DNA from: Aphrocallistes beatrix
Lineage: Eukaryota > Porifera > Hexactinellida > Sceptrulophora > Aphrocallistidae
DNA length: 64,000 bases
Direction of reading: 5' to 3'
NCBI GenBank assembly: GCA_963281255.1
Contig: OY725496.1
Coordinates: 3,162,001-3,226,000 of the forward strand
A program made the position numbers and the translations under genes. Below, piece after piece: positions 24,201 through 38,600 of this stretch; position 1 is the stretch's first letter, and every line of letters starts with the position of its first letter. The notes under the pieces were generated by a model, which saw only the letters and a program-made list of their open reading frames with translations, did not search any database and was not told where the DNA came from.

Positions 24201-26577
24201 AGTAGTAATTACCCCTTGTATGTATATATATATATATATATATATATACTATTTAGAGAGATTCGTTATAGATCAATAGAAGAGAGAGTTTATTAGCAAA
24301 GACAATACAGGAATGCTTTCTGCTTATATCAAGCCTCATCAGAAAGATTATGGGAATGTAGGAATAGTAATAAGTAATAATGGGAGCACTAGTTATGTTT
24401 TTATCATCAAAATAAAGCGTAAGAATTTCGCCTGGGGGTGGGATATAGTCTCTAAGGAGGTAGGCAGTGACCATGCGCGATAGCTCAGGTGCTAGGGGTA
24501 GTCCCATAGGGATTCCAAGGGTGCCATGAGTAAAGATTTGGGTGCCGTTCGTAACATAATTTAAGGTGAGGAGAGATTTGAGTAGTGGGAGCATAGTGGA
24601 GGTAGGGTTGTAGAATTTAAAAGATTCTATGATGAGATCGTGGGGGGTGGAGGGGTAAAATTTGATTATGTCATAGCAATATAGCTTGGCAGGAGGCTTA
24701 TGGAAGAACAACAGATTCGTGACTTCGAGAACATCTTCAACCGGGCTGTTACTGATGATTGGGGTAATTAGAGGGCGGAGGTGTGAGGAAGCGAGTGTAG
24801 TGATGGAAGGTTTGTGGGACACAATGGGGCGGGTGAACTTAGATAACAATTCAGTATTTTGGGATATGAGAAAGATACCTGGGGTATCCTGCTGAACCTT
24901 GAAATCTGCTTTATGTGTTTTAAACTTAAAGTAAAAGGTTGGGGGGCGATCGTCCATCTTGAACTCCTTGTTTGGAGCTATGTCCGAGAGGGATTGGCGG
25001 AGGCTGCGAACAGTTTCGGAGTAGTAATAGGGGGGACTCTGGTCGTCTGGTGGTGTAAGTAAGAGTTGTAGACGTGGAGAAGTTCGAGGCGGTGAAGGAG
25101 TAGTAGACCATGACCTTTATCAACTTGGCTTAGAACAAGATCGTAAGTGCGAATGGATTTCTTAAGGTTAGAAATGAGGTTGCGGTGATCCTTCTGAAGG
25201 GATCTAATCCATTTCGGGAGTGGAAATGAGGTTAGTGGTGGGGTATTGGCATGTAAGTCTAAGACGGCCATAAAGGGGGAGAGAAATTGTTGGTCGGGAG
25301 GTGCGGTTGCTGTTTGATACGACATACCGAACTGAAGGAGCGCTGTAATTGGCGGGCTATGGTAACATCTATACCATGGGATAAGAAGGTAGGAGGGGGT
25401 TCATAGGAGGCATGTTCAGGGGAAAAAGGAAGGGGTGGCTCAACCTTTTTGAAGGGGGCACCTGGGTTTTGGCAGTAAAGGTGATATAGAGATTTTAGCG
25501 CTGGTGTGGGTTGTTTATCACACATCGAGCACGAATGGGTTTCATAGATGAAAAGGGGAAGGGAAGGGTGCACCATACTGAGTGCCCCTTCCCTTAATGA
25601 AAACCCAGAAGCTGGGTTTGGGCGATATTATCGGTACGGGGCATTAGTTTAAAATCCCGTATATATATATATATATATCCTCTATGGCTCCAGTAAGTTC
25701 TGAGCTCAGACGAAAATGTCGACTCATCATGAAATTATGACGTCATTGTCACATTTTTAAAAGTTAAGCAACACAGTTATTTGGGTATAACTCAGCCATT
25801 ATAAGAGATAGAAGGCTGAAATTTTAATAGAATCTGTATACTAACACGTCTCACATATGATGCAACTATCATCAAAAAATGATAACACATCACTTTGCTA
25901 TGACGTCATCATTACTCATCAAAATTTTAAAAATTGACAAATTTGGTGTTTTTTCGAGTGATATCGATTTTAATACTAAGATGGACATATTTAGAGATGA
26001 TATCTCCCTTATAATTAACCAATGTCACCTCCAGGCGACCGAAGGGAGCCTCCGGCCGTGCAGCGCAAGCAAGCGAAGCGTGCTTGTATTATATATATAT
26101 ATATACTGCCTGAACAAAAGTATTCGTACACCCCATAATTCCCCATACAAATAGTTATAATACTGATTTATTTAGCGAGTCAAGGTATTTATTTGGAAAG
26201 AGATACGCTTAATTTAACTTCGAATTCGAATTCTCCATATTCGAATTACTCACTTTTTAATCTTTCAACTTGTTTACACTCCCACAAGGTAAAAAATGTT
26301 CAAACTGTGCCACCTCATACCACCAATGCCATTATATACAATGGTGATCACTCGCGACATGTGGCATAGGAAAGCAAATGCTGAAAATACTTAATCATGA
26401 AGAAGAGTAATTAAGTTGAAAACTTATAAAGTGGGTAATTTGAATGTGGAGAATTCGAATTTGAAGTCAAATTAAGTGTATATCTTACCAATTAAATACC
26501 TTGACTCGCTAAATAAATCAGTATTATAACTATTTGTATGGGGAATTATGGGGTGTACGAATACTTTTGTTCAGGCA

Positions 26578-26634
<57 letters not shown>

Positions 26635-29600
26635 ACGAATTGATTAAAGAAACTGCAAGTCACAGAATGGTGATTTTTTGCATGTGGGAGTCTTTAGGCT
26701 ATGGCTCCACTAAGTTCTGAGCTCAGACGAAAATGTTCATCATTGAATTATCACGTTATTGCCACCTATTTTAGAATTAGAAATTCCAGTTTTTCGACTA
26801 TAAGTCAGCCATTTTAGCTGATTGAAGGCTGAAATTCTAATAGAATGTGTATATTAATATACCTCACATATGATGTAACTATCATCAAAAAATGAAACTC
26901 ATCACTCTGTTATGACGTCCTCATTACGTATCAAAATGTTTCGAGTTATATCGATTTTAGCATTAAAACATACATATTTAGAGATGTTATCTTCCTTATG
27001 ATTCAATGTGAGCCCCGGCACCCGAAGGGCGCTTCTGGCGGATACAAACTGTCCGCCAGCCCGCCGAACGCTTGTATTATATAATATCCAAACCTCTAAA
27101 CCAGGGGCTCTCAACCATTTACCACAAATCACAAATTCTGGTTGGTATCTGTTAAGGCTGTGCTTCTCAACCTTTTTTTGAGGGACCCTCCTTCTTTTTT
27201 ATTGAATATATAATAGTACAAATTGCACTAAAAATTACTGAAGAATATAAAATCTAATTTGTTATTGACTGATTTGTTGTTGTTTCTTCTTAATTATGCG
27301 ATCAAAGCGTGTACGTATTATGATTGACACCTCGCATTGTAGTGTTTAAGTTTTTATTAAGGTATTTCTTGTTTTCGTATTTATGCGTGTGAGACAAGAA
27401 AGTCCTTTCTCACATAGATAAGTGTTAGAAAATTGTACGAGAGTTTTGAGTGCCTCTTCGGAAAGTATTTTCATTTCTCCTTTTTTCAAAACCTAAACCC
27501 CAAAACTTGCTCTGTTGTTATCAAATGTCTGGAATATGTTCGTCATGGGTATATCTGTGTGAATTTCTATGAGATTTGACAAAAGGGCTCAATTGTACTG
27601 AAGATTCTTAAAATCTAAAGACATATAAATTTGAGCATTTGTAGCTGATTAAAATTATCTTCAGCAGTCATATCGTGTCAAACTGGTAACAAATATCTAA
27701 GTATCAATTAGATGTAATCCCTCAAGTCAGTTCATTTGAACAAGCGCGCTTCGCGCACTTGCGCAGCGAGGCGCCTTTTGGGTGCCTGGGACCCCGATGA
27801 CGTAATAATATGATGGTGACTCATCATTAGTGTGATATTGATAACATTAGGTGGCTATGTTATTAGGCACTTGAAGTTCAAATTCCATTTTGAAACGAAA
27901 GTGCCTAATAACAACAAAATCTTTTACGAATTCAAGCTTAAAAACTGAATTTAAACCATAAGAAATGTGACAATTACGTCATAATTCCGTCATGGGCATT
28001 TTATCTGAGACTCTCCCTATCAAATAATTTCGCAAGTTCTATCAAAATTGTCACGATATACCAAATTTGATATTTAAAATCTCTACTTTGCAAACAAATT
28101 AGTGCTGGAATTTAGTTTTTGGTGAAATGAATCTTTTCATTCTCACTGATCATTTAATAACCTTAAAATAGATTGCAGACTGACTCCCTGACATATTTCC
28201 CTATCGATCCAGGTTGCTTAATACTGACATATTATGATATTAGACTATGTTTTTGCTCACTACCTTTGTTGCATTAACCCAGAATTAATTTAGCAATTAA
28301 ATTAATGAATAAGTTAATACTTTATTAATTTGTCTTTTCATGATTACAGTCGATTGACTACTACAATATAGAAAGAAACATATAATATTGATGCTCAAAT
28401 AAGGGTTCTGTTCCAACACTGAGTAATCGAGTAGATCCATCTGTTTCATCACTGCATGTCATTATCTACTGTAAGTAGTCGAAAATATCTATTGGATATG
28501 ATAAGATTCCTATCGCATTAAGATAATGTTTGAAGGCATTCTCCCACTATGTGGTGTGAACTATCTTGCGAGTCCAATGCCTTTCGTTTTATGTTTGCCT
28601 TCACTACACAGCAACTAACTGCCCTTTCATCTGGTTGATGCAGGTGTTCGCTGGTTCTTTTAATAATTTCTATACCTTTGGTGGAGTTGACTGAATAAGA
28701 CCGAATATTTGGTAGAAAAATAGATTTTTCCCAAACTGGAATAAGACCGAAAAAAAAATAGGACTGGAATAAGACCGAATTGTCAAAACTGGAATAAGAC
28801 CGAATTATCAAAACTGGAATAAGACCGAATTATCAAAACTGGAATAAGACCGAATTATCAAAACTGGAATAAGACCGAATTGTCAAAACTGGAATAAGAC
28901 CGAATTATCAAAACTGGAATAAGACCGAATTGTCAAAACTGGAATTTATGTATCAATAAATTATTTCAGTCACATTCAAAATCGATTTGTTCTAAACAAA
29001 AATGCCTGAAATCACATTCAAAATCGATTTGTTCTAAACAAAAATGCCTAAAATCACATTCAAAATCGATTTGTTCTAAACAAAAATGCCTGAAATCACA
29101 TTCAAAATCAATTTGTTCTAAGCAAAAATGCCTGAAATCAGTGCTGAATAATTTTTCGGACTTATTCCAGTCTTAATAATTCGGTCTTATTCCAGTCTTG
29201 AGTATTCGGTCTTATTCCAGTCTTAATAATTCGGTCTTATTCCAGTGCAGAATAATTTTTCGGTCTTATTCCATTCGGTCTTATTCCAGTCCTAATTTAT
29301 TTTCGGTCTTATTCCGTTCGGTCTTATTCCGTTCGGTCTTATTCATGTTTCCCCTTTGGTGTGTATCATCGCCTTACGATATCCTCTCTGTTCGCACAAC
29401 CAGTGTGCAATCTCTCCAACCTTCCTATGCTTACAATAAATATACCTCCCTCCAATTAATTTCTCTGCTCCTCTCTGAGATCTGGTTAGCCTGAATGAGT
29501 GAGGAGTAGATTCGGCCACTATCAGTAATTATGAGTGAAGTCGGATTATAAATGACTGTGACATAAGAATATTTATATTAGATTACTTACGAGTTGTCGG

Positions 29601-32600
29601 ACTTAAATTTCCAAGTCAATATCATAATCCAAGTCTTATATCAATATGCACTGCACTCTATGAAAATCAAATACCATAATAATCAGGAGTTAGAGCTTTG
29701 ATAATTCTATTACAGTGATTATCATTTGGTCCTGTAAAAAAATTGAATTCACATCATCAATACAAACACAGTTACTTATTTGGAAAATATCTTACATTAA
29801 AGGTTCAACCGGATCTGCCGTAAATATTGGTACGGCCATGGCTGGACCGGTTCTGCCGGCCCTGATATATCTAAGCGATTTTGGTGTCGAGTTCCATTGT
29901 AGTTTGCTTTTTATTTAGAGAATCATAAAGGAGTACTCTCTGAAAATTATTATCATAAGTTAATGTAATTGAAAAAGTCCCCTCACAGACGGGATGGGAG
30001 TGTGCTTCGGACAAAACTACTGGTTTTAGATTTTTTGCTGACTCATCTTGGCGTCATCATGATAAAATTAATATAATATTGTATAGTGTCAACCATCTAA
30101 ACAAATAAGTCTAGAAATTGAATGCTGAGTTTGAATCTGAAAATGATAAAATAAATATGAGTACGAAGTAAGCTTAGGATTCGACCGAGCACACTATAAG
30201 TGTAAATTTGAGAACTTTCCCAACTTCCGATTTGGATAAATTCGATGTTATTGGAAAGGGAGGAAAAAACTTCATGAATACACTGCCTGGCCAAAAGTAT
30301 TGGAACACATTCTAATATGTGCCACCATATGCCATAAGTGGCACAGGTGGCAGGGAAACGGGCCCATAGAAGGAAATCAACAAAAGTTTATTTGAAGAGG
30401 TCGGAGGGACAGTTTCCATTGATATCACAATGTTTACACTTGTTTAATATTGTATTCAATGGATTGTGCCACTTTGGCAAAAGTGGCACACATTAGAATG
30501 TGTTCCGATACTTTTGGCCAGGTAGTGTATGTGTTAAACTTACAATTTAAATTTTTATAACTTTTAGGCATTAAACTTTATAGTATAACCGAACACAACT
30601 TCAACCAATATTCTTAGTAGTTTCTCTCAAAATTACAATTCAAGAGTTTGCATCCATATTTCTTAAATACCCGAAGTTTGTGCAGTTTAATTTAGAAGAA
30701 TATTTCGATTTTTTTGGGAGCTATAGGTTGGCAAAGTTGACGTTTAGTTAAGTTCGGAAGTTTATTCTACCTTCTAGTTCCCAGGGCGAGTATGCCTTAA
30801 ACTTTGATTTTTCAATCTATTCAAGATGTAATCCAGTTGGATGCAGTGGCGACGCGAAGTTGAAGCCAGGTGGGGCACAGGCCCCAGGAGAATTTGAGTG
30901 TGCCCGGGAACACAACAGTAGCACGAAACCTCATTTTGGTGGTATTGACACTTTTGTTGATGATGGAGTATAAAAAGATATTATCGACCGAACCTATTAA
31001 ATCGATTGAGATGGTCAAAACTGTGTAAGGCTTCAGATTCACAAAGTATGACGTCATCGCAGTTATGCTACGATTTCCAAATATTTGTTAAAAAATAGAA
31101 TATATCCAAGATAATGAGCTGTTTAATCATCTTTTGGCAAGATAAGTGAATTTACAAATATTTCTTGGTCACGAATATCTTCATTTAAACACTCTGGCGT
31201 CTGGGGCTGATTTTTACCCTTCTCTTGTGTAAGAGGAATGGGTCGCTCTGACACAGTACCCGGGTAAAAGAATCCTTATTGTTCAAAGCTGAGCTTACGA
31301 GATAAACGTTCTCTATATCGACGGATTAATGTTTGCCCAAGGAAAGGTTTTCAAAATCAGTAGATATAGCTTCCGACACACACCAGTGCTACTATTTATT
31401 CCGTGTCTATTAGAGTGTGTCAAAAAATTCTAAAGTTTGAATCTTTAGATGATTACCCTTCAAATACACGTAGTTTACTTTGATCACCAAATGTTCACCA
31501 TAAAAAATTCAAGCAATTTGGANNNNNNNNNNNNNNNNNNNNNNNNNNNNNNNNNNNNNNNNNNNNNNNNNNNNNNNNNNNNNNNNNNNNNNNNNNNNNN
31601 NNNNNNNNNNNNNNNNNNNNNNNNNNNNNNNNNNNNNNNNNNNNNNNNNNNNNNNNNNNNNNNNNNNNNNNNNNNNNNNNNNNNNNNNNNNNNNNNNNNN
31701 NNNNNNNNNNNNNNNNNNNNNNCCCAGGGGTAACGTTCCTTCACAGGCGCAGTCTTTTTCTTTTTGGTCAACTTCTCCGAGAAAGTTGGAGAATTGAGGT
31801 CTTCATTCTCAGACATTAATATCAATTATTGCTAATAATTTTTTGCATATAATAAAGTTAAATGGGTTTGACGATATGAATTAATAATCGAATTCCTGTT
31901 GACTTGATAAGCATGTATTTCTAGAAGAATTGGTTGATTTAAAAAATGACTAATATAAAAATGCAGAGTCTAGGGGGCATGCCTAATTTACGGGACGGGA
32001 TGCCGTCCCGTCCCGTAAATTAGGCATGCCCGAGTCTAGGCGTGTAGAAAAATGGTGGCGTCCATTTAGGCGTATGACTTTAGAAAGCTGGATGAAACCC
32101 TGCCTTCATCCATTCCTAGTCTCATTGCAATTTTATGCGCGGCTTGAAAAATGATTGAACCATTTATTTCCTTGTTACGAGCCCGCATATTCATGTACCA
32201 AGTTAATCAACATCCTTGTTCTTCTCAACTCCTTTCCTTGACTTCCTCTTGCTGTTTGGTTCGCCTAAAAAGTTATCTATCATCTTATCCTTTTTGGCGA
32301 AGAATATAAGCAAAGTTTTTGAAATGCCAAATATTCTCGCAAATTCAGTTTGGATTTACTTTGACCTGGAGTCCCATCAAACAGCATTATGAGGCGATAC
32401 TTTTCTTTGATTGGCAGTCGTGAATTCTTCTCTTATAATTTACGGATGTAAGGATCAACCGACAGTAAGGATAAACCGATTAGGGTTTTTAATCCCGGGA
32501 TTCCCGATCCCGGGATCCCGGGATCCCGGCTTGTTTTAGCCCGGGATTGAATCCCGGGATTCATTTTTCAATCCCGGGACTGATGATTATTAATGCAGTT

Positions 32601-35600
32601 TATACGTATATCACACATTTGTTGTAATGTCTATTGGTTTGTAAATACAGGGTTTCCCATAATTGGATGAAATAGTGATTCAATATATATAACACACTTT
32701 GATTAATATACTATACAAAGTTGTGATACTAATAATATGGTCAAATTGAACTTGCAAGGACCTTTCTGATGTATTATAAAAGTGTTTGTATGTGACTCTT
32801 ACACTTCAAATTTACAATATCTATATGATGGCTGAGAAAATCGTTTGCAAAATTTTGTAGGTGCACCCATTTGGAAATATTTCAAGCGTTCTCTATGTGG
32901 GAAATTAGCTCAGTGAATTCATGTAGTAAACAATTTCCGTAATTCAAAAATAGTCTCGTTATATGCACGTTATGTATACAATTACTAGCATACCAATTCT
33001 AGAAAATTACTAATCCCGGGATCCCGGGATTCAGAATTTGTCAATCCCAAAATCCCGGGATTGGAATTTTAGACCGGGATTAAAAACCCTAAAACCGATG
33101 TAAGAATAAACCGAAGTAAGAATAAACCGAAGAATAAACTGATGCAAGGATAAACCGATAGTGAGAATAAACTGAAGTAAGGATAAACCGAAGTAAGGAT
33201 AAACCGATGTAAGGATAAAGATAGTGATACTGTGTAGGAATTATCATTTTTAGTGTCCATATTATTATTGGTGTGTGATTGAAAGGAGGCACTCTTAAAA
33301 GTAGGTAGGCTCATCAATTGGTTTATGTGATATGCCACGAAGATATTCCAAATGCGAGATGTATATGTATTGATCTACTAGCTTCTCGATCCGTGTATTT
33401 AGCTGGATATACAGTACCCGGACAAAAGTATTTGAAATCTTTACTATTTTCCATCTTAACTAGTCATAAAGTGGGTCTATTCATGGAGAGAAGCGTGATC
33501 AAACTGTGACAGATACTGGAATTTCGATTTCAAATTCATATTCTACACATTCGAATTACTCAGGTTTGAAGCCTTCTATTGCTATATACATTCATAAGTT
33601 GAATTATTATCAATATATATCACTTTGTGCCACTTTTCACTCCCATTAACATTAGACATGATGACGAGGAGTGGCACAGTTCGATGCATCTTAGCCTTGG
33701 AAATGGATAAATCAATAGAAGGCATCTAACCAGAGTAATTCGAATGTGTAGAATATGAATTTGAAATCGAAATGACAATAGCTGTAACAGTTTGATTACA
33801 TTTCACTCATGAATAGACCCACTTTATAACTAATTATGATGGAAAATAGTAAGAATTTCAAATACTTTTGTCCGATTAGAGTACTTCTTTTACGTCGAAC
33901 AATTTTAGACAAAGATTCTTTAGATGGAAGTTTTACTGCTGCTGCAATAGAAATAGAACTCGTTGAATGTTGGATGACAGAATAAGTTACCTCATCAGTT
34001 TGAGTGGACCGTTGTTTAACTGCTTCTATAGCTTTTGCTGCCTCAATGGATGCAATATCAGCTTGATGGTTGTGGTTTAAGGGAGCCTTTTTCACTAAAC
34101 CACTGACAATAAACGTAATCATACAATTGAACCCAACTGACCAAAATACTTTTCCATAGCAACACTGGAATGTAGCAACATTCCATGAAAAAAATTCCAA
34201 ATTTACGCATCAACCCATTCACAGCTCAGTTCTATGCAAAAACATTATATTAAAATCACTTAGAACTTCCCTTAATCGGCCTCTGAAAATCACTAAATTT
34301 GTCACAAATATAACCTATTCCGCAATCATATGTTGATTAATCTAAATTTTAACAACGGATATGGGTACTTTGATACCATATTTACAGGGTGTTTCAGCGA
34401 TTGTATCACGAAAAGAATTTGAAATTACTAAGTAAATATTTACTAATTATCTTCCCCTTTTATGATGTTGTTTAGCACCTTCTGACATTTGTGTGACAAC
34501 AAAATGGACAAGCTAGATGACAAACAAAACAAGATCAAGATGGTGGAATTCTACCATAAAAATCATTCCTATTCAAGATTACCCCACACTTCTAAGGTTT
34601 ACCCACCCAAAATGACTAAATCGGAAATGAGTTATCCCATATTAATGATGTTTTGAAATAATTTACTTTTATTCCAACGGTTTGCTTCATTGTTTTTCAT
34701 AAATATCAAAGGATTTCCTTTCAATAGCAACCAAAATAACTAAATTATCTCGATCACAAATGAAATGAAAGCAATTTACTTTTGTGTGTAATCAATGAAA
34801 CACCCTGTATATATGCTGGTAATACATAATTCCTAAGGTCTATTGTGCGTGGTCAATGATTTAAGGCAGCTCATGTATTAGTTCAACCATCTTCTACCGC
34901 ATCCCTAGTCCAAATCCGCAAGTTACTGTGAGGCCTTATATGCAGCAGGCTATGACTCGCCACATTGGGGAAGGAGAGGAAGAAGAAAAATTCATAAATA
35001 TACCCCAGTTTGCATCCACCTTTATCAATCAGTCGCTAGCCAGAGATCCCACAAAGCGCCGGAAGCCAAGTGAGTGTTAGCTAAACAAGATGAGATAATG
35101 ACTCATCAATTATTCTATCATGTACCATGAAGACACCCCAGTTTGCCTTCACCTTTTCAATCAGTCGCTAGCCAGAGATTTTTAAAAAAATTAATACTGT
35201 ATGGCATGAACATCGTGAACAACTCATCTGGCAACACTGCTTGTAAAGCCCCTACAGCGGGCACGTAGGATCTCATGAGGAACCTTCTCCCATTCTGCTA
35301 TCAAAGATCTCTTCAAAGACTCAATACTTTTGTGAGATTTACAACAGACATTTGATTCGAGAATGGACCACATCGAATAATCCATGGGGTTTAGGTCTGG
35401 GCTGTAGGGAGGCCATTGATCTTTACTGATAAACCCCGGGATATTATTGCTGCGAAGCCAATCTTGAGTGCAATTTGCGGTATGGGGGCAGGAGCTCCAT
35501 CTTGTTGGAAGACGAAGGAACTCTTATCAAATACTGTTTGCCCTAGGTTCTTCACAACCGGTTCTAAAATCAAATCACTGTAGGTAGAAGCGTTGATTTT

Positions 35601-38600
35601 AATCCCACTGGGGACAAAAACCAACGATGTACCCCCACTATCGGATATTTTAGCCCGAACCATCACTGAGAGATGTTTTTTTTTGCATCCGAGGGACATA
35701 TCTGAGCATTTCTTTAATGCTACATGTCGTGGGTGATATTATTATATGTCTGACTGTCTGAGACATAGACCTCCTAGGCTAGTAGTATCGTAGTTTGAAT
35801 TTCATCTTGATCGACCCATCGGTAGCAGAGTTATAAAAATGTTATGTCGTGTTCGATTTCAAACACTACCTAAATATTTGCGAAAAATTGTCATTTTTGC
35901 TAAGTCACTGGAGGGCATACGGGAGTCAGATTGATATCCCAAAATGCAACGATAAGCCACCAAATTCTCGAGTGTGGTGGCTAACTAAGCCACCAAATTT
36001 TATGAAGTACTAGTCTATTTATATAGCGTATTTAGAACTTGGTGACTATTAGTCACCATAGAAAGTAAAATGGTGGTTAAGCTAGCCACCAACAAATTTC
36101 GATTTTGTCGAGCACTGTTACATGGTCTAATATAGGATAAAATAACTTTATAAAATATTAGGTCTATTCAGTGTCATGTGATTAATTTACCCATTGCTCT
36201 GTAATTTTGAAGAAGGCAATCAATTGAATTAAGTCGTGTCGACCAACGTGTGCCAGAAAGTACCAGTAGGTCTTGAAGCTTCCTTACAATATCATTTCCG
36301 GCGCAGTAATCCAAGAATTATTTTGATCTTTGATGATTTCAAGTGCTCGCAGAGAATGTGCTTGTTTTGCTGAATAATTAAAAAAGAGGGTGAGCTCACT
36401 CAGGGCCTCCATAATGTTCCTAACATACGGGACACCGTTGCAACTGGCAACGATCACCAGATTGAGAGCACGATTGGTCTAATAGAATTTCCAGGAGCGA
36501 GCAGACGGACGTTCGACACCGATCATGACACAAGGCATCTCCTATGCTAGGAACTACTTCGCATTCCTCTCTTGTAATCACTTCTTTCCTCAACTTGTTC
36601 TTGTATCCGGCAGCTATTGCATGCGACTTCATAGCTCTGCACTTTCGATGTGTCGACAGAACTGGCAGAGGGAAAATAATATCAACTAAACCCCCTCACG
36701 AGTTCCCTGAACGCATTTGGTATGCCCTATCCTAGGAGGCCACTGCGTGAACACAATTTGTAGCGGAATTTGACACCAAGCAACCTTGATAGTTCTTCTC
36801 TAGCATTTGTCATGGATTGCTCGGCGATGAACTCACACATAATCTACCACTAACGCTCCAAAACGATCTCGAATGACAGCAATTGTTACAGTGTTCTCAA
36901 TTTAGTGGTAGGAGGGCAGGAAGTAAATTTTTGAATTTGAGCTTCCGAGCTGCAGCTGTGTCTCCTTTAGCTGGTGTTACTGGTATGCGAATAGATTTAT
37001 CGGGCGATGTACAAAGTTTGACAAATTTAGTACCACCCTTGCAAGTACTGTATTTTGATTACCGCGAAAATTAGGTAACTTCTTCTTGGATTTACGGACG
37101 CGAGGTGTCGGAAAGGAGAAATATTTAATAGACTGTGTGATGGAAAGTGTCAATGGTGATGCAGAATCAATGTTGCCAATCGATCTAACACTGACCTGGG
37201 AAGCTTGAAACCCAGGTTCAGTGTCACACGATGTCATTATCAATGTTCAGTTTATTACACTCGCGATAATTAATATGATAAGTTCCAATAATGAAAGGAT
37301 AGTTAATTATACACATTGACAAGACTGAACCAAAACCCCGTACTCAGCATAATCTCTAGAATTAGTAATTACCGCGTTTAATTTGTAAAATTAACTAATC
37401 TGTAATCTCTGTTATAAGTAAAATAAATGAATCAATGAGCAGTATATAAAATAACGAGAAACTTACAATCTTGTCTGCGTCAGGTGAATGGAGTAGACTT
37501 AAATAATAGAACTTCAATATAAAAATAATAAAAGCAAAATAAAGGCATATTCAACAGAAATAAGCTAATATACAGTCAAAGGACAAAAGTATTCGACCAC
37601 GTTTAGAAGTACAAGTAATAGAACTTTTGAACTTTTTGGCACGAATGATTGTTAAGAATATGATAAAGGTATCAGTGCTACCTACTCTAGTCAACTGTGA
37701 AATACATGTACTAGTACTATACTTATACATATTTTAATAGTCTTGAGAGAGTACTATCTAATACTTAGTGGCATCCAGCCTTTACTTCTCTCAGTCGTTG
37801 AGGAAGACTCGAAGGGGCGTTGTCTTGCATAAATATTGGGCATTTCTTCTTCCTCTTGAATGTTGTCTTGTACAAAAAATAAATGCTAGAAGGGACAAAC
37901 TACTCGCGGAATTGAACGGTATCAAGGTGCAGTACCATGAAAAAGAGAAGGCAAGAGAGGAATATGTCAATAATCTAACCAATCTAAGAAAAAAATTGGA
38001 GGGAATGGTAAATAGGACGGTCCTACAAAATGAACACCTTACAAATGTACAGACTCAGCTAGCACAATTTGAAATCGCAACTCCAGTCCCATTACCAGAT
38101 ATCACTTGGAATCTGAACGATCTCCTCAATCAGTGTGAGAATTTCGGAACCTTCCAAGACGTTTCGAATAAATACAGGGCGATGCGAAATATTAATAATA
38201 CTATGCTGCAATATCAACTAAGTAAGCCATCAGGTTTAAGAGTCATAGGAGGAGAGAAACTATACGTAGCAGACTGTTGGAACGGTAGGGTTCAGGTGGT
38301 TGATATAGTACATCAAAAAGGAATAGGAGAGGTTGGTAAAGGAACATTAGTTTGGCCTCACTCAGTAGATGTATACGATCAAGTTCTGTACACAAGCGAT
38401 TACGGACTGAATACAATAGCAAAATTCAAAAACGATGAGTTCATTCTCAGGAGTAAGGAAGGAGAACTGAATTCTCCATTCGGAATAATCGTCGATGAGA
38501 ATGAAGTGTATGTAGCAGACAATGGGAATAACAGGATAGCAGTGCTAAGCCTAGATCTCGAATTCATTCGAGAGTTTGGAAAGACGCTCAAAACACCACG

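Noticed and set aside
24978-25576. Host gene for a proline-rich protein
   Set aside because: Lies directly upstream of the Penelope-like RT on the same strand and inside the same TA-bounded element.
28738-29140. Regularly spaced 25-bp and 42-bp repeats resembling a CRISPR array
   Set aside because: Eukaryotic context, units run head to tail without unique spacers, and the arms are inverted around a core, so this is a foldback element.
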